64,000 nucleotides of DNA. It comes from Crambe crambe. Lineage: Eukaryota; Porifera; Demospongiae; Poecilosclerida; Crambeidae. The stretch is taken from the NCBI GenBank assembly GCA_963924555.1, contig OZ004589.1:3038001-3102000 (forward strand). Reading direction: 5' to 3'. Position numbers and translations under genes: made by a program. Positions within the stretch are counted from its first letter, which is position 1, and each line of letters opens with the position of its first letter. The notes beneath the pieces are model-generated. The model searched no databases. It was given only the letters and a program-made list of their open reading frames with translations, and was not told the origin of the DNA. This document shows positions 27,084-38,304 of the stretch, one piece after another.

Positions 27084-28719
27084 TTCTAAGATATGTTTCT
27101 AGCAATAACTTTCAAATAATAGCTAGCAACCAAGAATTAACAGACAGCTACGTAGCTATATAGCCAAGTCACCAAGTACACTAATACACAAAAATAACAG
27201 GAAACTGATATACGTAGCAGGTATACGTATTCACTAATAACAATGTATGCATGATATGCATGATATGCTAATGACTTGTATAATAATTATACAAGTCATT
27301 ATTTACAAGCTAGAGCACATGAGATGAAGCAAATTTGACATTAATTTCAAAACAATACATTATTATGATTTTTATAGAAGAGCTAAAAAGGTACCATGAA
27401 TGAGACAGCCAACTCCTTTAGTGGGTGAGTGCAGTATACTGGACTGTAGGAAGAGATTACGTTCAACTAGCTATAGGAACCAAGAATTAACTCTTCCTAC
27501 ACCAGTAGCTATAAAACAATGCACTCACCCACTAAGGGAGTTGGCTGGCTCATTTATGGTACCATTATTTTTTATCTGGAGTTCTATGGGTGGTTTGATG
27601 AGGAAACTTAGAACAACCAGCCCCTTGTACTATACATACGTATAGCTATATCTTTTAGATGGAATTTTTATTTTTATTATGATAACATTGGCAGAGAGTA
27701 CTTTTATCATCTTTATCTACACATCCAAAGACTTGATATGGAGTGCTCTATTATCCTATGTCAACCATTTTAAAAAATGACATAATTGGCATGCGCGTCT
27801 GTCACGATCATGTGTGCATGCAAGCCATGCATTATCATCTGTCAGTGAGCTATTAGCTAAAACGATACAGTAAATAAACTAACTAAAACATGAGTTGATG
27901 ATATTCAGTAAATGAAGACCTTCTAAATAAACAAGTGAAGGGGGGAAAATGTATGCTAAATAAAAAGGCCATGTAGGGTTAGCTAGTTTGTACTTTTACC
28001 TATAGCGGTTTCTGTCAAAATTATGCTGCCTTCAATAATAATTCCCGTGTTGAACTTTGCGCGAGCAATCGCGTAATCTAGCGATGTTCGCGCAACTACG
28101 CGTATTTACGCAATTCACGTCAATTCGCGCGAACTTCATCCGCGAGCGGATAGTCTAGTCTAGCCTTTGTGATAAAATTAATTGATATGTAAAAAAAAAA
28201 AAAAAAAAAAAAGATGGCGAAGGATCGCAAGAAATCATCCGCGCTATCACGCGAACGTGCTATTTTTTCATGCGAATTTGGTTATTTCATGATGCGCGCA
28301 TTTATATATAACTTGGTAATTTTTTCCCCTTCCCAGGCATACTACAGCAGTACTAATCCAAGATGCTAGCCATTCTATAGTATTATACATCATAATTATT
28401 GCTGTTGTTGTTTGTTTATTTTCAATGATAATTATATGAAATTTGGATACATAAGATTGTCAGAGAAATATTTGTATGACTAGTTCTGAAGACACCTTGA
28501 CAGGAGTAGCTAATTCTTAGCTGGAGTAGCTGGTACAATAAACCTACACTTGAAATAGTGATTCTAGTATCTATTATATCAGTTGATATTCAGTATCTTT
28601 GTTTCAATATCCAAGAGCTGTTAGGGGACTATAACTGTAAATTAAGGATAAACAAATATCAATGAATAGTGGACAAAAATTATGGACTGGCTTCAAGTAT
28701 AAAATAGTCATACAACTAC

Positions 28720-30010
28720 AAAGCCTGACATATCTGACTGTCAGTCACATGACCACAAAACCCAACATATATCCGACTGCCAGCCACATGACTACAAAGC
28801 CCAACATATATATATATCAGACTGCCAGCCACATGACTACAAAGCCCAACATATATAAGACTTATTACATGAGTCAGCGTGAGATATGGGGAGATATTTC
28901 ACGAGCCGAATGAGTGACATATCTCACAGCTGACGAGTGTAATAAGTGATTTATTCTTACAGTACACAACATATGTCACAACTAACAAGTCTAAGGAGTG
29001 TTTATAGCCATCATATAAACATACGTCTGTAGGAAGCTGTTATGAGAACCTGTAATACTCACCACGAAGCACTTTAGATAAGCCTAGCAGCCTACCGGGC
29101 CCTACAAACAACTAATGCACTTCGACAAACCGCTGTAAGATTCAATTAAGCTTCCCTATCATCTTCAGAAATGTCGGCCAAAAAGGTTACTAGGCCAGTC
29201 TGCGCATGCGTAGTATACCGTTGAATATAGCCGTTGAATATGGGGATTTATTCAACGGCTCGTCTATGGGGAAAATGTACTAGTGGGCGTGGTCTGTAAG
29301 AATAAAATTATATATCAGACTGCCAGCCACATGACTACAAAGCCCAACATATATATATATATATATATGACTACCAGTCACATGACAAAGCCCAACATAT
29401 CAGACTGCCAATCACATGACCACAAAGCCAAACATATTATATCAGACTGCCAGCCACACAACTATAAAGTCCAACATAATATCAGACTGCCAGTCACATG
29501 ACCACAAAGCCCAACATATATATCAGACTGCCAGCCACATGACTACAAAGCCCAACATATATATCAGACTGCCAGTCACATGACTACAAAGCCCAACATA
29601 TATATCAGACTGACATGACTATACAAAGCAAAACATGCCAGCCACACGACTACAAAGTCCAACATATCAGACTGCCAGTCACATGACCACAAAGCCCAAT
29701 ATATATATCAGACTGCCAGCCACATGACTACAAAGCCCAACATAATTATATCAGACTGCCAGTCACATGACCACAAAGCCCAACATATATATCAGACTGC
29801 CAGCCACACGACTATAAAGCCCAACATAGCTAATATATCAGACTACCAGTCACATGACCACATAATGTGACTGCCAGCCACACAACTACAAAGCCCAACC
29901 TATAGTCACAGTCACATGACCACAAAGCCCAACATATAATCAGACAGCCTGTCACAAAGTATATCAGAAGCCTAACAGACTGCCTCACATCACTACAAAG
30001 GCCAGTACTA
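28720..30010. repeat. Minisatellite of about 37-bp units with an insertion
   Basis: Units of the form CAGACTGCCAGCCACATGAC + TACAAAGCCCAACATATAT run from 28720 to 28860 and from 29305 to about 30010. Two variants (CCACATGACTAC and TCACATGACCAC) tend to alternate, which suggests a two-unit higher-order repeat. The 445-bp interruption, 28861-29304, is unrelated sequence bounded by TTATTCTTACAG- and CTGTAAGAATAA-type inverted segments. A run of about 23 A lies at 28190. Confidence 0.85.
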
Positions 30011-30604
30011 GACTGCATGCCAGGGTATGAGAAGCACCTTCTCCCTGCTAAAGCTAGCCATATACAACTAACTTTATAGCTAGCTAGTAGTAAGTGCCTA
30101 ATTATAAAGCAAGATTAGCTAGTCTGCTTACATAAAAAAGCTCAGTCATTCTTACCTGTCGATGCCATGTGTACATGGCATCACGTGCACCTCACTTATA
30201 ATCCTGCGTTATTATAATAATACGCATAATTATTAACTTGCGCATTTATATCCACCTATGTTGCATGATTTTTTGCACGATATTACGGTGGCCGAGAAGG
30301 GTCAAGTCGAAGCGGCTGGCCGACAGGAAAAGCCGCGCGGCTTTCCATCTGGCCGATCGGCTTTCCATCTGGCCGATCGGCTTTTTCAAAAAGCCGATCG
30401 GCCAGTTATTCGATCAAATAGAGAGAAATATTGAATATAATATACGTCTGGCGTAGCGGCGACCCTTACCAAGTATTCTTCTTTTGGGGGGAGGGAGGGG
30501 TAATGTAGGTTCTTTCTCTCTAAGTGCAGTTCATGGGTGTACATATAGTTTCACATGTACAGGCCAAGCATGTGAAGCACATGAGCACCAAACTGATGGA
30601 TGAA

Positions 30605-31600
30605 GGTTTCTAATTGAGTACTTTTATTCTGGGTGGCCATACAAGCTCATTCTCTGGAGTGCATACATTTCATGGTGTTAAAAAGAGGAGTTCCTCCAGA
30701 AGAAATTATTACAAGAATAGTATGTGCATTATCTTTGCAAGATAATTTCTGGGGCTATCAAGTAATAATATTATGGTGAATTCTTCAGACATGCATAGTA
30801 TAAATACTTGTTAGAAAGTGGGTAAGTATTGGATATAGTGAAAACTGATTTTGTAAGGATACAGTAATAAAGTAGTAGATCCAGATGGTGTAGCTAAACA
30901 CAAAGGAAGAAGGCTTAAATGGAGGTTATCACTGCAATATGTGCACATTATTATTATTAGGGACCAAATTTTATATGGCATTTCTCCTTATGGACTCTGT
31001 AGCTATTCATGGCAAGCTTAACTATGATCCTAGAATTTACTTCATTTCTTGTAACATCCACTATAGCTATAGCTTTTCTTTTGTGGCTTAAACTCTTGAC
31101 TAAGTAATTACAATCCTGCAGTCATAGCCTGCTATCATTTGGAGTGCATAGAAAATATTGGATTATTGGAGATAGCTCTATTTGGTGTAAACTTATTATG
31201 AGTTGATCTTAGCACTGAAAACTGTAATAGCAAATGTTTTAAATTATCTGTGGTAAACACTGTAACTGCATAGCTATTTACTTTGCACACATCTATCCAC
31301 CACCAAGACTCATTTTCTCTGTGACCATTATTGAATTGACTCTAATCTCAAAGCAAAATGTACCTACAGTGTTAGCTGTTGTTCACCAGCCAAGGAGTGA
31401 GTCACTATGATCCAGGCGGTGTTCAAGCTGGAGAGCTTTTAACATTATAAGTGCAATGACATTCACAGGTACGTATAGATGACTTCCCTCTTTGGATACA
31501 CCCTATGATATGTTTTTGGGAGCTTGTTGGATAGAGACTTAACTTCATTGATGAATGGCAGAATCATTGATTCAGGAGGCATTGCCCAAATGATATCAAT
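30605..31600 (+). pseudogene. Decayed DDE integrase of element E2
   Basis: Segments match the E1 integrase in the same order. Near 30612 the frame IEYFYSGWPYKLI parallels IELFYSWRPYKRL of E1. Near 30960, CCAAATTTTATATGGCAT parallels the E1 exon that carries the first catalytic Asp, but the Asp codons themselves are deleted. Near 31405-31485 there is the exon ending ACATTCACAG before a GT. Near 31530, FIDEWQNH-stop-FRRHC parallels FIETWNSHLIRKNR. There are stops and deletions throughout, so it cannot be functional. The minus-strand open frame at 31463-31738 overlaps this relic and is not regarded as a gene. Confidence 0.65.
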
Positions 31601-31867
31601 ATGACATGTTTTGATTGAGTATGCATGTTTCTTTTTTAGAAACCACTGATCTTTGACACCACACTGTGGGCTGTACTTGCGTGCAGTACCAGTCAATTGC
31701 TGCACCCACATTTGCATTTCAAAGAATATGTCTGTCAAGATATTTTATATATGAAAACTTTGGTCTGTCTCTGGATGACATAACACAATCATGCTAATTG
31801 CCACAATACTTGTAATCACAAAATGGATGTATATACATAGCAGTAATGGAATGTTTTGAGCAAAGTA

Positions 31868-33957
31868 GCGTAAGTCATCAATAATCGTCCACCACCATTA
31901 TTCGACCACTAGAAAATCGACCACAGTTACCTGAAATCGACCACTTTAGTATACGGAGGTGCACGAAGATATACGTACAATTGCAACATAACACACTGTT
32001 ATACGTAAATTTACAGGAAACCGCCATTTTGCCGCCACATGTCAGCAGGGTTAGTATGCCTAAAAGTAAAACAAAGAGAAAGAGACCTCTGGCTGAAAAA
32101 GAAATATCGAATCGTCCAAAAAAATACAGAAAATGGAACGAAGAGTCGATGCTTGGGGCAATGAGAGCAGTTACTGAAGGTATGGGAATAAACAGGGCAG
32201 CAGTTGAATTTGGCCTTCCCAAATCTACTCTAAAAGATAGAATATCAGGGAGAGTTGAGCACGGAACCAATCCGGGGAGAGTACCATATTTATCAGCTAG
32301 TGAAGAACAAGAGCTTGTAAATTATATTATTACATGTGCTGATATTGGCTATCCTAAAAGGCGGCATGATGTGTTAAGCATTGTATGCAAGACTCTGGAA
32401 GAGAAAAATGGTGGTCCAGTTAAGTTTAATGGGAAAGGGTGGTGGTTACGTTTCATGCAACGGTGGCCCAAGTTAGCCCTTCGAAGAGGTGATCCTCTAG
32501 CACAGCCTCGTCTATCATACTCACCTCCCACTCCCAATATCACCAATACTCCTCACTGCACAGATTCTGCGATCAGTCCAGCAATCTCTAGTATTGTCAA
32601 TACTCCAGGCTCTGCCCTCTATCCAGCAATCTCGCCTCCCACTCCCATCATCGATACTCCTCACTGCATAGGCTCTGCCGCACTCTCACCTCCCACTCCC
32701 AGTATTATCGATACTCCTCACCACATAGGCTCTGCCGCACTCTCACCTCCCACTCCCAGTATTATCGATACTCCTCACCACATAGGCTCTGCTGCACTCT
32801 CACCTCCCACTCCCAGTATCATCGATACTCCTCAACGTACAGACTCTGCCGTCAGTTCAGCAATCTCACCTCCCACTCCCAGTATCATTGATACTCCTCA
32901 ACATACAGACTCTGCCGTCAGTTCAGCAATCTCACCTCCCACTCTCAGTATCATTGATACTCCTCACCGTACAATATCAACCCCCTCAGGTAAAAGGAAG
33001 GTTTTATCCCCGATAACTCAATTTTTATCTTACCCCAATGTAACTTCAAATAAAGCCAAGTCGAATTCCTCAGCTATGAATGCAAGTGCTCGTGTACTGA
33101 CTAGCTCGGATGCTATAGCACTTATGGAAATGAAAGCAAAGAAAAAGGAAGATGAATTACTAGCTAAAGAAATGCGAAAGAAAGAGAGAGAAGAGAAGAA
33201 ATGCCTGAGAGAGATTGAAGCAAAGAGGAAAGCTGAAGAGAAGGAGAAAAAAGCAGCTGCTAAGAAAAAGGTGGTGATGGAAAAGGAAGCATTGAAGAAA
33301 AAGAAGGCAGAGTTGCGTCTTCGTAACAAGAAAAAGAAGTCCAATAAGGAAAATGATGGTGATGGTTCTGGGACAAGCCATGCTGGGACAGGCTGTGCTG
33401 GGCATGGGACAAGCAATTCAACTGAGCAAAATGAATGTTCTGTATGTTTGGGATCATACGAGGATGATTTTATTGATGGAGTTTTGCAAAAAGAATGGAT
33501 CCGTTGTACTAATGAAACCTGTGGCCTGTGGATGCACTGTGATTGCCTCAGCACAGATGGGAATAGTTATGTTTGTTATATATGCAATCTTACTTTCAAG
33601 TGAAGTTTATCTCTCTGATACACTTCAGAACAATCAAAACAAAAATATTTGTACTATTTGGACTACTATGATTTAACTATTAAAACGAATAATGTCATTG
33701 ATAAGTTGGACGACATTGAGTTAATACAAATTCAATGAGTGGCCGAAATGAGGTATCTGTGGCCGATAATTGTTTTTAGTACCTTGTACCTTTATAATAG
33801 CTACGTGGCTGGTAATGGTCGTTTAGTATTGATTTTTGATTGATTGCACTTGTTAGTCTTCGTTCAGCACAATGAACTTTGTCCCAACAGTCTGGCACCA
33901 ACGGTAAGGAAGTTATAACGTAGTAAAGTTAGATGGTCGAATATTGATGACTTACAC
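31868..33957. mobile_element. Pogo-like element P inserted in E2
   Basis: Inverted ends GCGTAAGTCATCAATAATCG at 31868 and the complement of a near-identical sequence ending at 33957 (CACTTACAC side), each flanked by TA (31866-31867, 33958-33959), the target duplication of the Tc1/mariner/pogo group. Further TCGACCA-type motifs recur inside the ends. It carries one gene (32056-33603). A non-autonomous relative with similar ends is at 48524-49366. Confidence 0.85.
32056..33603 (+). CDS. Psq/CENP-B-type DNA-binding protein with C-terminal PHD-like finger; no transposase core
   Basis: A single-exon gene of 515 residues. The start is the first in-frame ATG at 32056 (MPKSKTKRKRPLAEK). Residues about 20-70 form a pipsqueak helix-turn-helix (MLGAMRAVTEGMGINRAA, then PKSTLKDRISGRVEHG). 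Residues about 80-155 form a CENP-B/Tc5-type DNA-binding domain (GWWLRFMQRWPKLALR). Where pogo transposases have their DDD catalytic domain there is instead a tandem repeat of PPTPSIIDTP units (about 32620-32960) and a Lys/Glu-rich coiled coil (about 33115-33345). The C terminus has a C4HC3 pattern: ECSVC, CTNETCGLWMHCDC, CYIC. It should bind the TIRs but cannot cut DNA. It may be a repressor, a helper of full-length pogo elements, or a captured regulator. Confidence 0.85.
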   Translation: MPKSKTKRKRPLAEKEISNRPKKYRKWNEESMLGAMRAVTEGMGINRAAVEFGLPKSTLKDRISGRVEHGTNPGRVPYLSASEEQELVNYIITCADIGYPKRRHDVLSIVCKTLEEKNGGPVKFNGKGWWLRFMQRWPKLALRRGDPLAQPRLSYSPPTPNITNTPHCTDSAISPAISSIVNTPGSALYPAISPPTPIIDTPHCIGSAALSPPTPSIIDTPHHIGSAALSPPTPSIIDTPHHIGSAALSPPTPSIIDTPQRTDSAVSSAISPPTPSIIDTPQHTDSAVSSAISPPTLSIIDTPHRTISTPSGKRKVLSPITQFLSYPNVTSNKAKSNSSAMNASARVLTSSDAIALMEMKAKKKEDELLAKEMRKKEREEKKCLREIEAKRKAEEKEKKAAAKKKVVMEKEALKKKKAELRLRNKKKKSNKENDGDGSGTSHAGTGCAGHGTSNSTEQNECSVCLGSYEDDFIDGVLQKEWIRCTNETCGLWMHCDCLSTDGNSYVCYICNLTFK

Positions 33958-34031
33958 TATAATCAAAAGTTTGTTTCACACCACCACTTCATTACCTATG
34001 ATAATAGTGCAATGATAGTTACCCATATATT

Positions 34032-37000
34032 TTATACAATCTGTACCATTTCACTCGAAGCCTTCTTGCTGTGCTTGACTAAGCTACCTTCAATTATTCG
34101 CTTATAAAGCAATATGAGGTAGTGAGGCAGTTCACCAGCTGTTGCATCTGCCATGGTTTTGTAGCCATCAATGCTTTTCCTCTTTTCATCAAGGTGTTTA
34201 GCCTGTATGATGGTGAAAGTATCAACAAGCTATATACTTACAATAAAAAGAAAAATTACCAGCAATTGGTCTTCCCTGTCTTTGTCAAATGCCTTTTGGC
34301 CACGGAATGTTTCAAGACTGACCTAATAACTATTGTACAATTCTGGTGACTATAAATGCCATAAGTGTACACATGACTTACAATTCCATATGAATACACG
34401 TCACTTTTAGGCGATACATGACAAGTATCATGCTCTGGTAGGCAATAACCCAAAGATTTTGCAACTGCGACAGCTGTAACCATGGTGTGACCAGAGGTAG
34501 ACAATGGTAATTCTTGTATAAACCCAAAATCCCCAAGCTTAGCTGTAAAATATCGGTCTATGAGGACATTACTCCTGTGATGAAAAAGAACTATCAAAGC
34601 AGTGATATAACACTATTACGCCTTCACATCTCCATAAACAGTGGGGGGGATAGTACCATGAAGCCACGCAAGTCCACGACAGACATCCTTCAATATTTTA
34701 GACCTCTGGTGTCATGTTAATGAACAGTTTGGCTAAGGTATGTAAAAGTAGCAAAGAGAAATTAACTTGTGCCGTGTTAATGAACAGTTTGGTTAAGAAG
34801 TTAACTTAATCACAAGTACACTCACTCTCCCAAAAAGCTTGTCATAAAGACTTCCTTCCTCCATGAATTCATATATCAAGGTAGGTGGTTTTAAACAATA
34901 TCCCATCAAGTGCACTAGATTTCTGTGTCTACACCTAAAATTAAAAGATAAATTATAATCACATACACATACGTAGTTCTTACTTTGTAAGGGCTTTTAT
35001 TTCAGTCTCAAGCTGGCCATCCAAAGTAAAGAGTTCAGGGACATGACGACCTTCTTTCTTTGCCATAGACACTGCAACATCCTTAACAGAAATTATAGAC
35101 AATTAGAGAGCTCAGCAGCATAAAAATATTCACACCTCAGTTAATTTTTTAACTGCAACATAGGACCCATTAATCCAGCCTTTATACACTACTCCAAAAC
35201 CTCCGGTTCCAAGTTTAAGCACTTGAGAAACGTTTTCAGTAGCTCTTAATATCTTCCTCAGTAAACAGCATAGCTACAACAAGAATTATAAACAAACTAT
35301 GGGTCATTATGATAGTACCTACCTGAGAAAGAGACTCCTTCATTAACTTTTGCAGAGTTTGATGACTGCACAGGAGCAGAAAAATGACCAGAATCCATAT
35401 TCACTGGAGGCACACATACAAAAATTGGTACAGTCACCGCACAAGAAAATTCAGTTCACTGGTGGTGCTTACTTGAAACTGGTGGTTGAACCAAGGAAAT
35501 ATTGCTAGTAATAAATGATGGGTGGATCGAAGAAGAAAAGGCAGATTTGATTCGCAGTTTGACTGAGGAAGGATTGACTGGTGGCTTGACCGAGGAAGGA
35601 TTGACTGGTGGCTTGCCTGAGGAAGAATTGACTGGTGAAGAAGGGTTGACTGAGGAAGAATTGACTGGTGACTGATCTGATGAGGCATTTTCGGAAATTA
35701 CACTCCATGAAGGCAATTCCTTTGCAATAAAATTTACTGAAGGGTGCCTTTTCACCTTAGCAACGATGCAATTGAACTACTACCACATGTACAGGTGTTG
35801 CTTTAGAGATCCCTTACCTCTCTTGGAATGGTTACAGAATCAGATGTGCCAAAAGCTGAATTTCTACTTCTATCTATGCTAACAATACCACCACCGATTT
35901 TTACACAGCTTGAATGGTGTGTAGGGTGTTGGAATAAAAACCTTGATTTAGTATCGACTTGAACAGGTGATCTATGACTTGTATCCATACTCCCTAACTC
36001 TATATGCAAGAGTCAAGACAATTTTAATGCTCAATTACAAACATACTTTTCTTTGTATTGGCCTGTCCCGTTCCTTTAACACTAGTACTCTTCATAGTAG
36101 TTTTTTCTGATATGGAAAGCATGCTGCTCGATATCACTATAATCACCAAAAAAAATTTTTTTTACCATCATGATACTCTAAACCACCACTGCCACTGTTC
36201 CTCTTACTAGTCCTGGGCTTACCTATAGAGTATCAGTCATACTACTGTAAAAATTTTTTCGTTAGATAATAATCTGTGAGATGATCACAGAGTACGTGTA
36301 CCAATGGTCAATAACTAACCCAATAGCCTCCTTTTCATTGTAATTAACTCTAATTTTCGAGCATGAGAACAAAAAAATGGCAGTACCAGATAACATGCAT
36401 ACTATATTCATTGCATATACTAACCTTCATTCTCTGACTCAGATCCACAAACTAAAATAGGTGAGTCACATTTATGCCTTTTACAAGCACGTGAACCAGA
36501 TGCCTGAACAGGCAACTCACCACCTATTATTGATTATAATTATAATAATAATTATGTTGATAAAGATTCCATTTAACTGAATCACTTTCATCACTAGAGT
36601 GTGGCATGCATGTGGATTTCTTTGCAGTTGATCTCTTCTTTGAATAGAATGGAATTGAAACGCTCTCTGTGATGAGTTTAATTTTGATGCACAAGTCCTC
36701 ATAATCATTTAGCTCACCTTCAAATTTCAAATCTAAAAAATTAAGACAATTAACCTCCCCACAAAAACAAAAAACAAATTAGAAACATACCAATTTCCAC
36801 ACGAACACTAATGACCTTTCCTCGTATCGTTTTAGAGTCATATGTAACTTCACATTGATACAGTCCAGCTTTATTTACATAAATGAATGGAATAGATGGA
36901 AACATAAGTGTCTTCCCTATCATTTTCCAGGAGTATGTACATTCTGGATGCACCAACGGCAAACAATAGAGTGTTACAGCTTTAGACCAGTTATTGACTA

Positions 37001-38039
37001 CAACATCAACAGGACTTTCCCATTCTATGCCTAAATAAAGCAACCAGCTAGATATCACACTATAACACTATTAAGTCCCTTAGTATACCACTTGTATCAT
37101 TGGATTTGGATTCCCTGTTCTTTGCAACTACATATGCAAGTAGGTGACACTAATAATTAACAAGTGGAGAAAGTACGTCTACACCATCTAGGAATAAAAA
37201 GAAAAATACTCATCATCCCCATCAAGGAATCATCAAAACAACTAGGAAATTCATACCTTGACGAACACTACTAACTTCATAACCATCAATTTCAGGCTGG
37301 TAAGTAGCCAAATCTCTTTCATTACAGCCTTTAATGTAGGTCCAAATATATTCTCTGTCTCTTGGGAACGAATGCTTCCGTGGATACTCGTTTGAAACTG
37401 GACTATACCTAACTATAAACACCAAATTCTCTTCTTGCGCTCTGATACACCCTCTGGGTCTACTTCTCTGAGCAATTTCATAACTGTGTCCCTAAACAAT
37501 ACAGGACTTACAGATCTTTCATGAAGATCAAATGAATAGTTACCGTCTAACAATTACTTTATACTTTACATAAAGAATTCTCCATATAGCACAATACCCC
37601 CTGAGATTATCAGATGAATCGAGTGCCTAAAAGATGGGTTGAATGTACATGCGCAGTTTACCCAATGGTCAAGAACCTACACACCATCTGTAAGTTTGCA
37701 TATGAGGGTAAAAGGTCACCTTGCCCCATAATTACATACTTGAAGTATAGCTTTAATGTCTTCTTCAGGAGGATCAGTGCAGCACTTCTTTAGCCCTAAC
37801 TTTTTGAACCGTCGCTTAAGCCATGACATACTATAAATTGTTTTGTAGCTATTCAATTCAGCAATTCAGGCAAGCTGTAGCAAGCTAACCTTTTCTTAAA
37901 TCCATGAACAGTATGCAACCGCTCCAATATAACTTTGTATGGCCTTCCAGACATGAAATATGCAGTCAGTGTCTCTGCAATTCAACGTTGAGTACAGTAA
38001 CATACATTTTACTAAAGATAACTTGCCATCGTCCGCCAT
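34032..38039 (-). CDS. K1: IRAK/Pelle-type kinase with integrase-like N terminus and Ig-like domain
   Basis: Start at 38039 (MADD), 180 bp inside the right end of E2. Early exons 38027-38039 (GC donor), 37890-37974, 37740-37830 and 37544-37626 encode [42 protein letters not shown] and [16 protein letters not shown], matching the N-terminal domain of the E1 integrase with the same intron positions and phases. Then come an unrecognised exon (37257-37483), an Ig-like exon (36791-37031, LYCLPL...YSWKM...YQCEV), low-complexity exons with PVNPSSVK repeats (about 35463-35755) and a kinase domain: [12 protein letters not shown] and VAVKKL near 35170-35215, GLAWLH and YGDVKASN near 34575-34700, and LGDFGF near 34530. 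Catalytic Lys, Asp and DFG Asp are all present. The stop is at 34032. Middle exon borders are uncertain. Confidence 0.72.
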
Positions 38040-38304
38040 GACGACCTATATTCTGTAAAGGTCAAAGGTGAAGTTTGTAATATTTCTATCTATTAAAGAG
38101 AAATGAGCCGCGCGGCTTTTAGAAAAGCCGATCGGCCAGCCGCGCGGGGCTTTTGAAAAGCCGATCGGCCCTTTTCTTGTCGGCCAGCCGCTTCGGCTTG
38201 ACCCTTCTCGGCCACCGTACTATCAGGCGTGTCTTCGCGGTCATTTTGCACGCGATTTATCGCAATAATCCGCGTAAGCGCGCGCAAAGTTCAACACGGG
38301 TAAT

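Larger units (their letters stand above)
30284..38219. mobile_element. E2: kinase-carrying DNA transposon (decayed)
   Basis: Terminal inverted repeats of about 48 bp start TACGGTGGCCGAGAAGGG at 30284 and end with the complement at 38219, with a few mismatches. Just inside both ends are GC-rich subterminal repeats built on GGCCGATCGGCTTTT (about 30330-30410 and 38105-38170). Inside are, left to right, a decayed plus-strand integrase (30605-31600), an inserted pogo-like element (31868-33957) and a minus-strand kinase gene (34032-38039). The ends resemble those of E1 (43700-50599). No target-site duplication was recognised. Confidence 0.75.
28046..38304. mobile_element. Outer mobile element O, containing E2 and a minisatellite
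   Basis: CCCGTGTTGAACTTTGCGCG at 28046 is matched in reverse by CGCGCAAAGTTCAACACGGG ending at 38304. Both ends are unusually CpG-rich (CGCGCAA, ACGCG). The flanks fit an unoccupied paralogous site near 16585 (reverse orientation): GCTGCCTTCA on one side and CCTAAACCAAG on the other are adjacent there and separated by 10.3 kb here. Excluding the nested E2, the outer element is about 2.3 kb, mostly minisatellite. No transposase of its own was recognised. Confidence 0.75.

Noticed and set aside
28046..28300. CpG-rich stretch as a host CpG-island promoter
   Set aside because: The CpG-rich sequence is the end of a mobile element with a matching inverted end at 38304.
28720..30010. Regular repeats as a CRISPR array
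   Set aside because: Units are contiguous variants with no unique spacers, in a eukaryotic genome.
31463..31738. 91-codon open frame on the minus strand of E2
   Set aside because: It is antisense to sequence that matches the decayed integrase, and has no recognisable domain.
33030..33554. Minus-strand open frames opposite the Psq/PHD gene
   Set aside because: Ser/Phe-rich shadow of the Lys/Glu-rich coiled coil on the coding strand.
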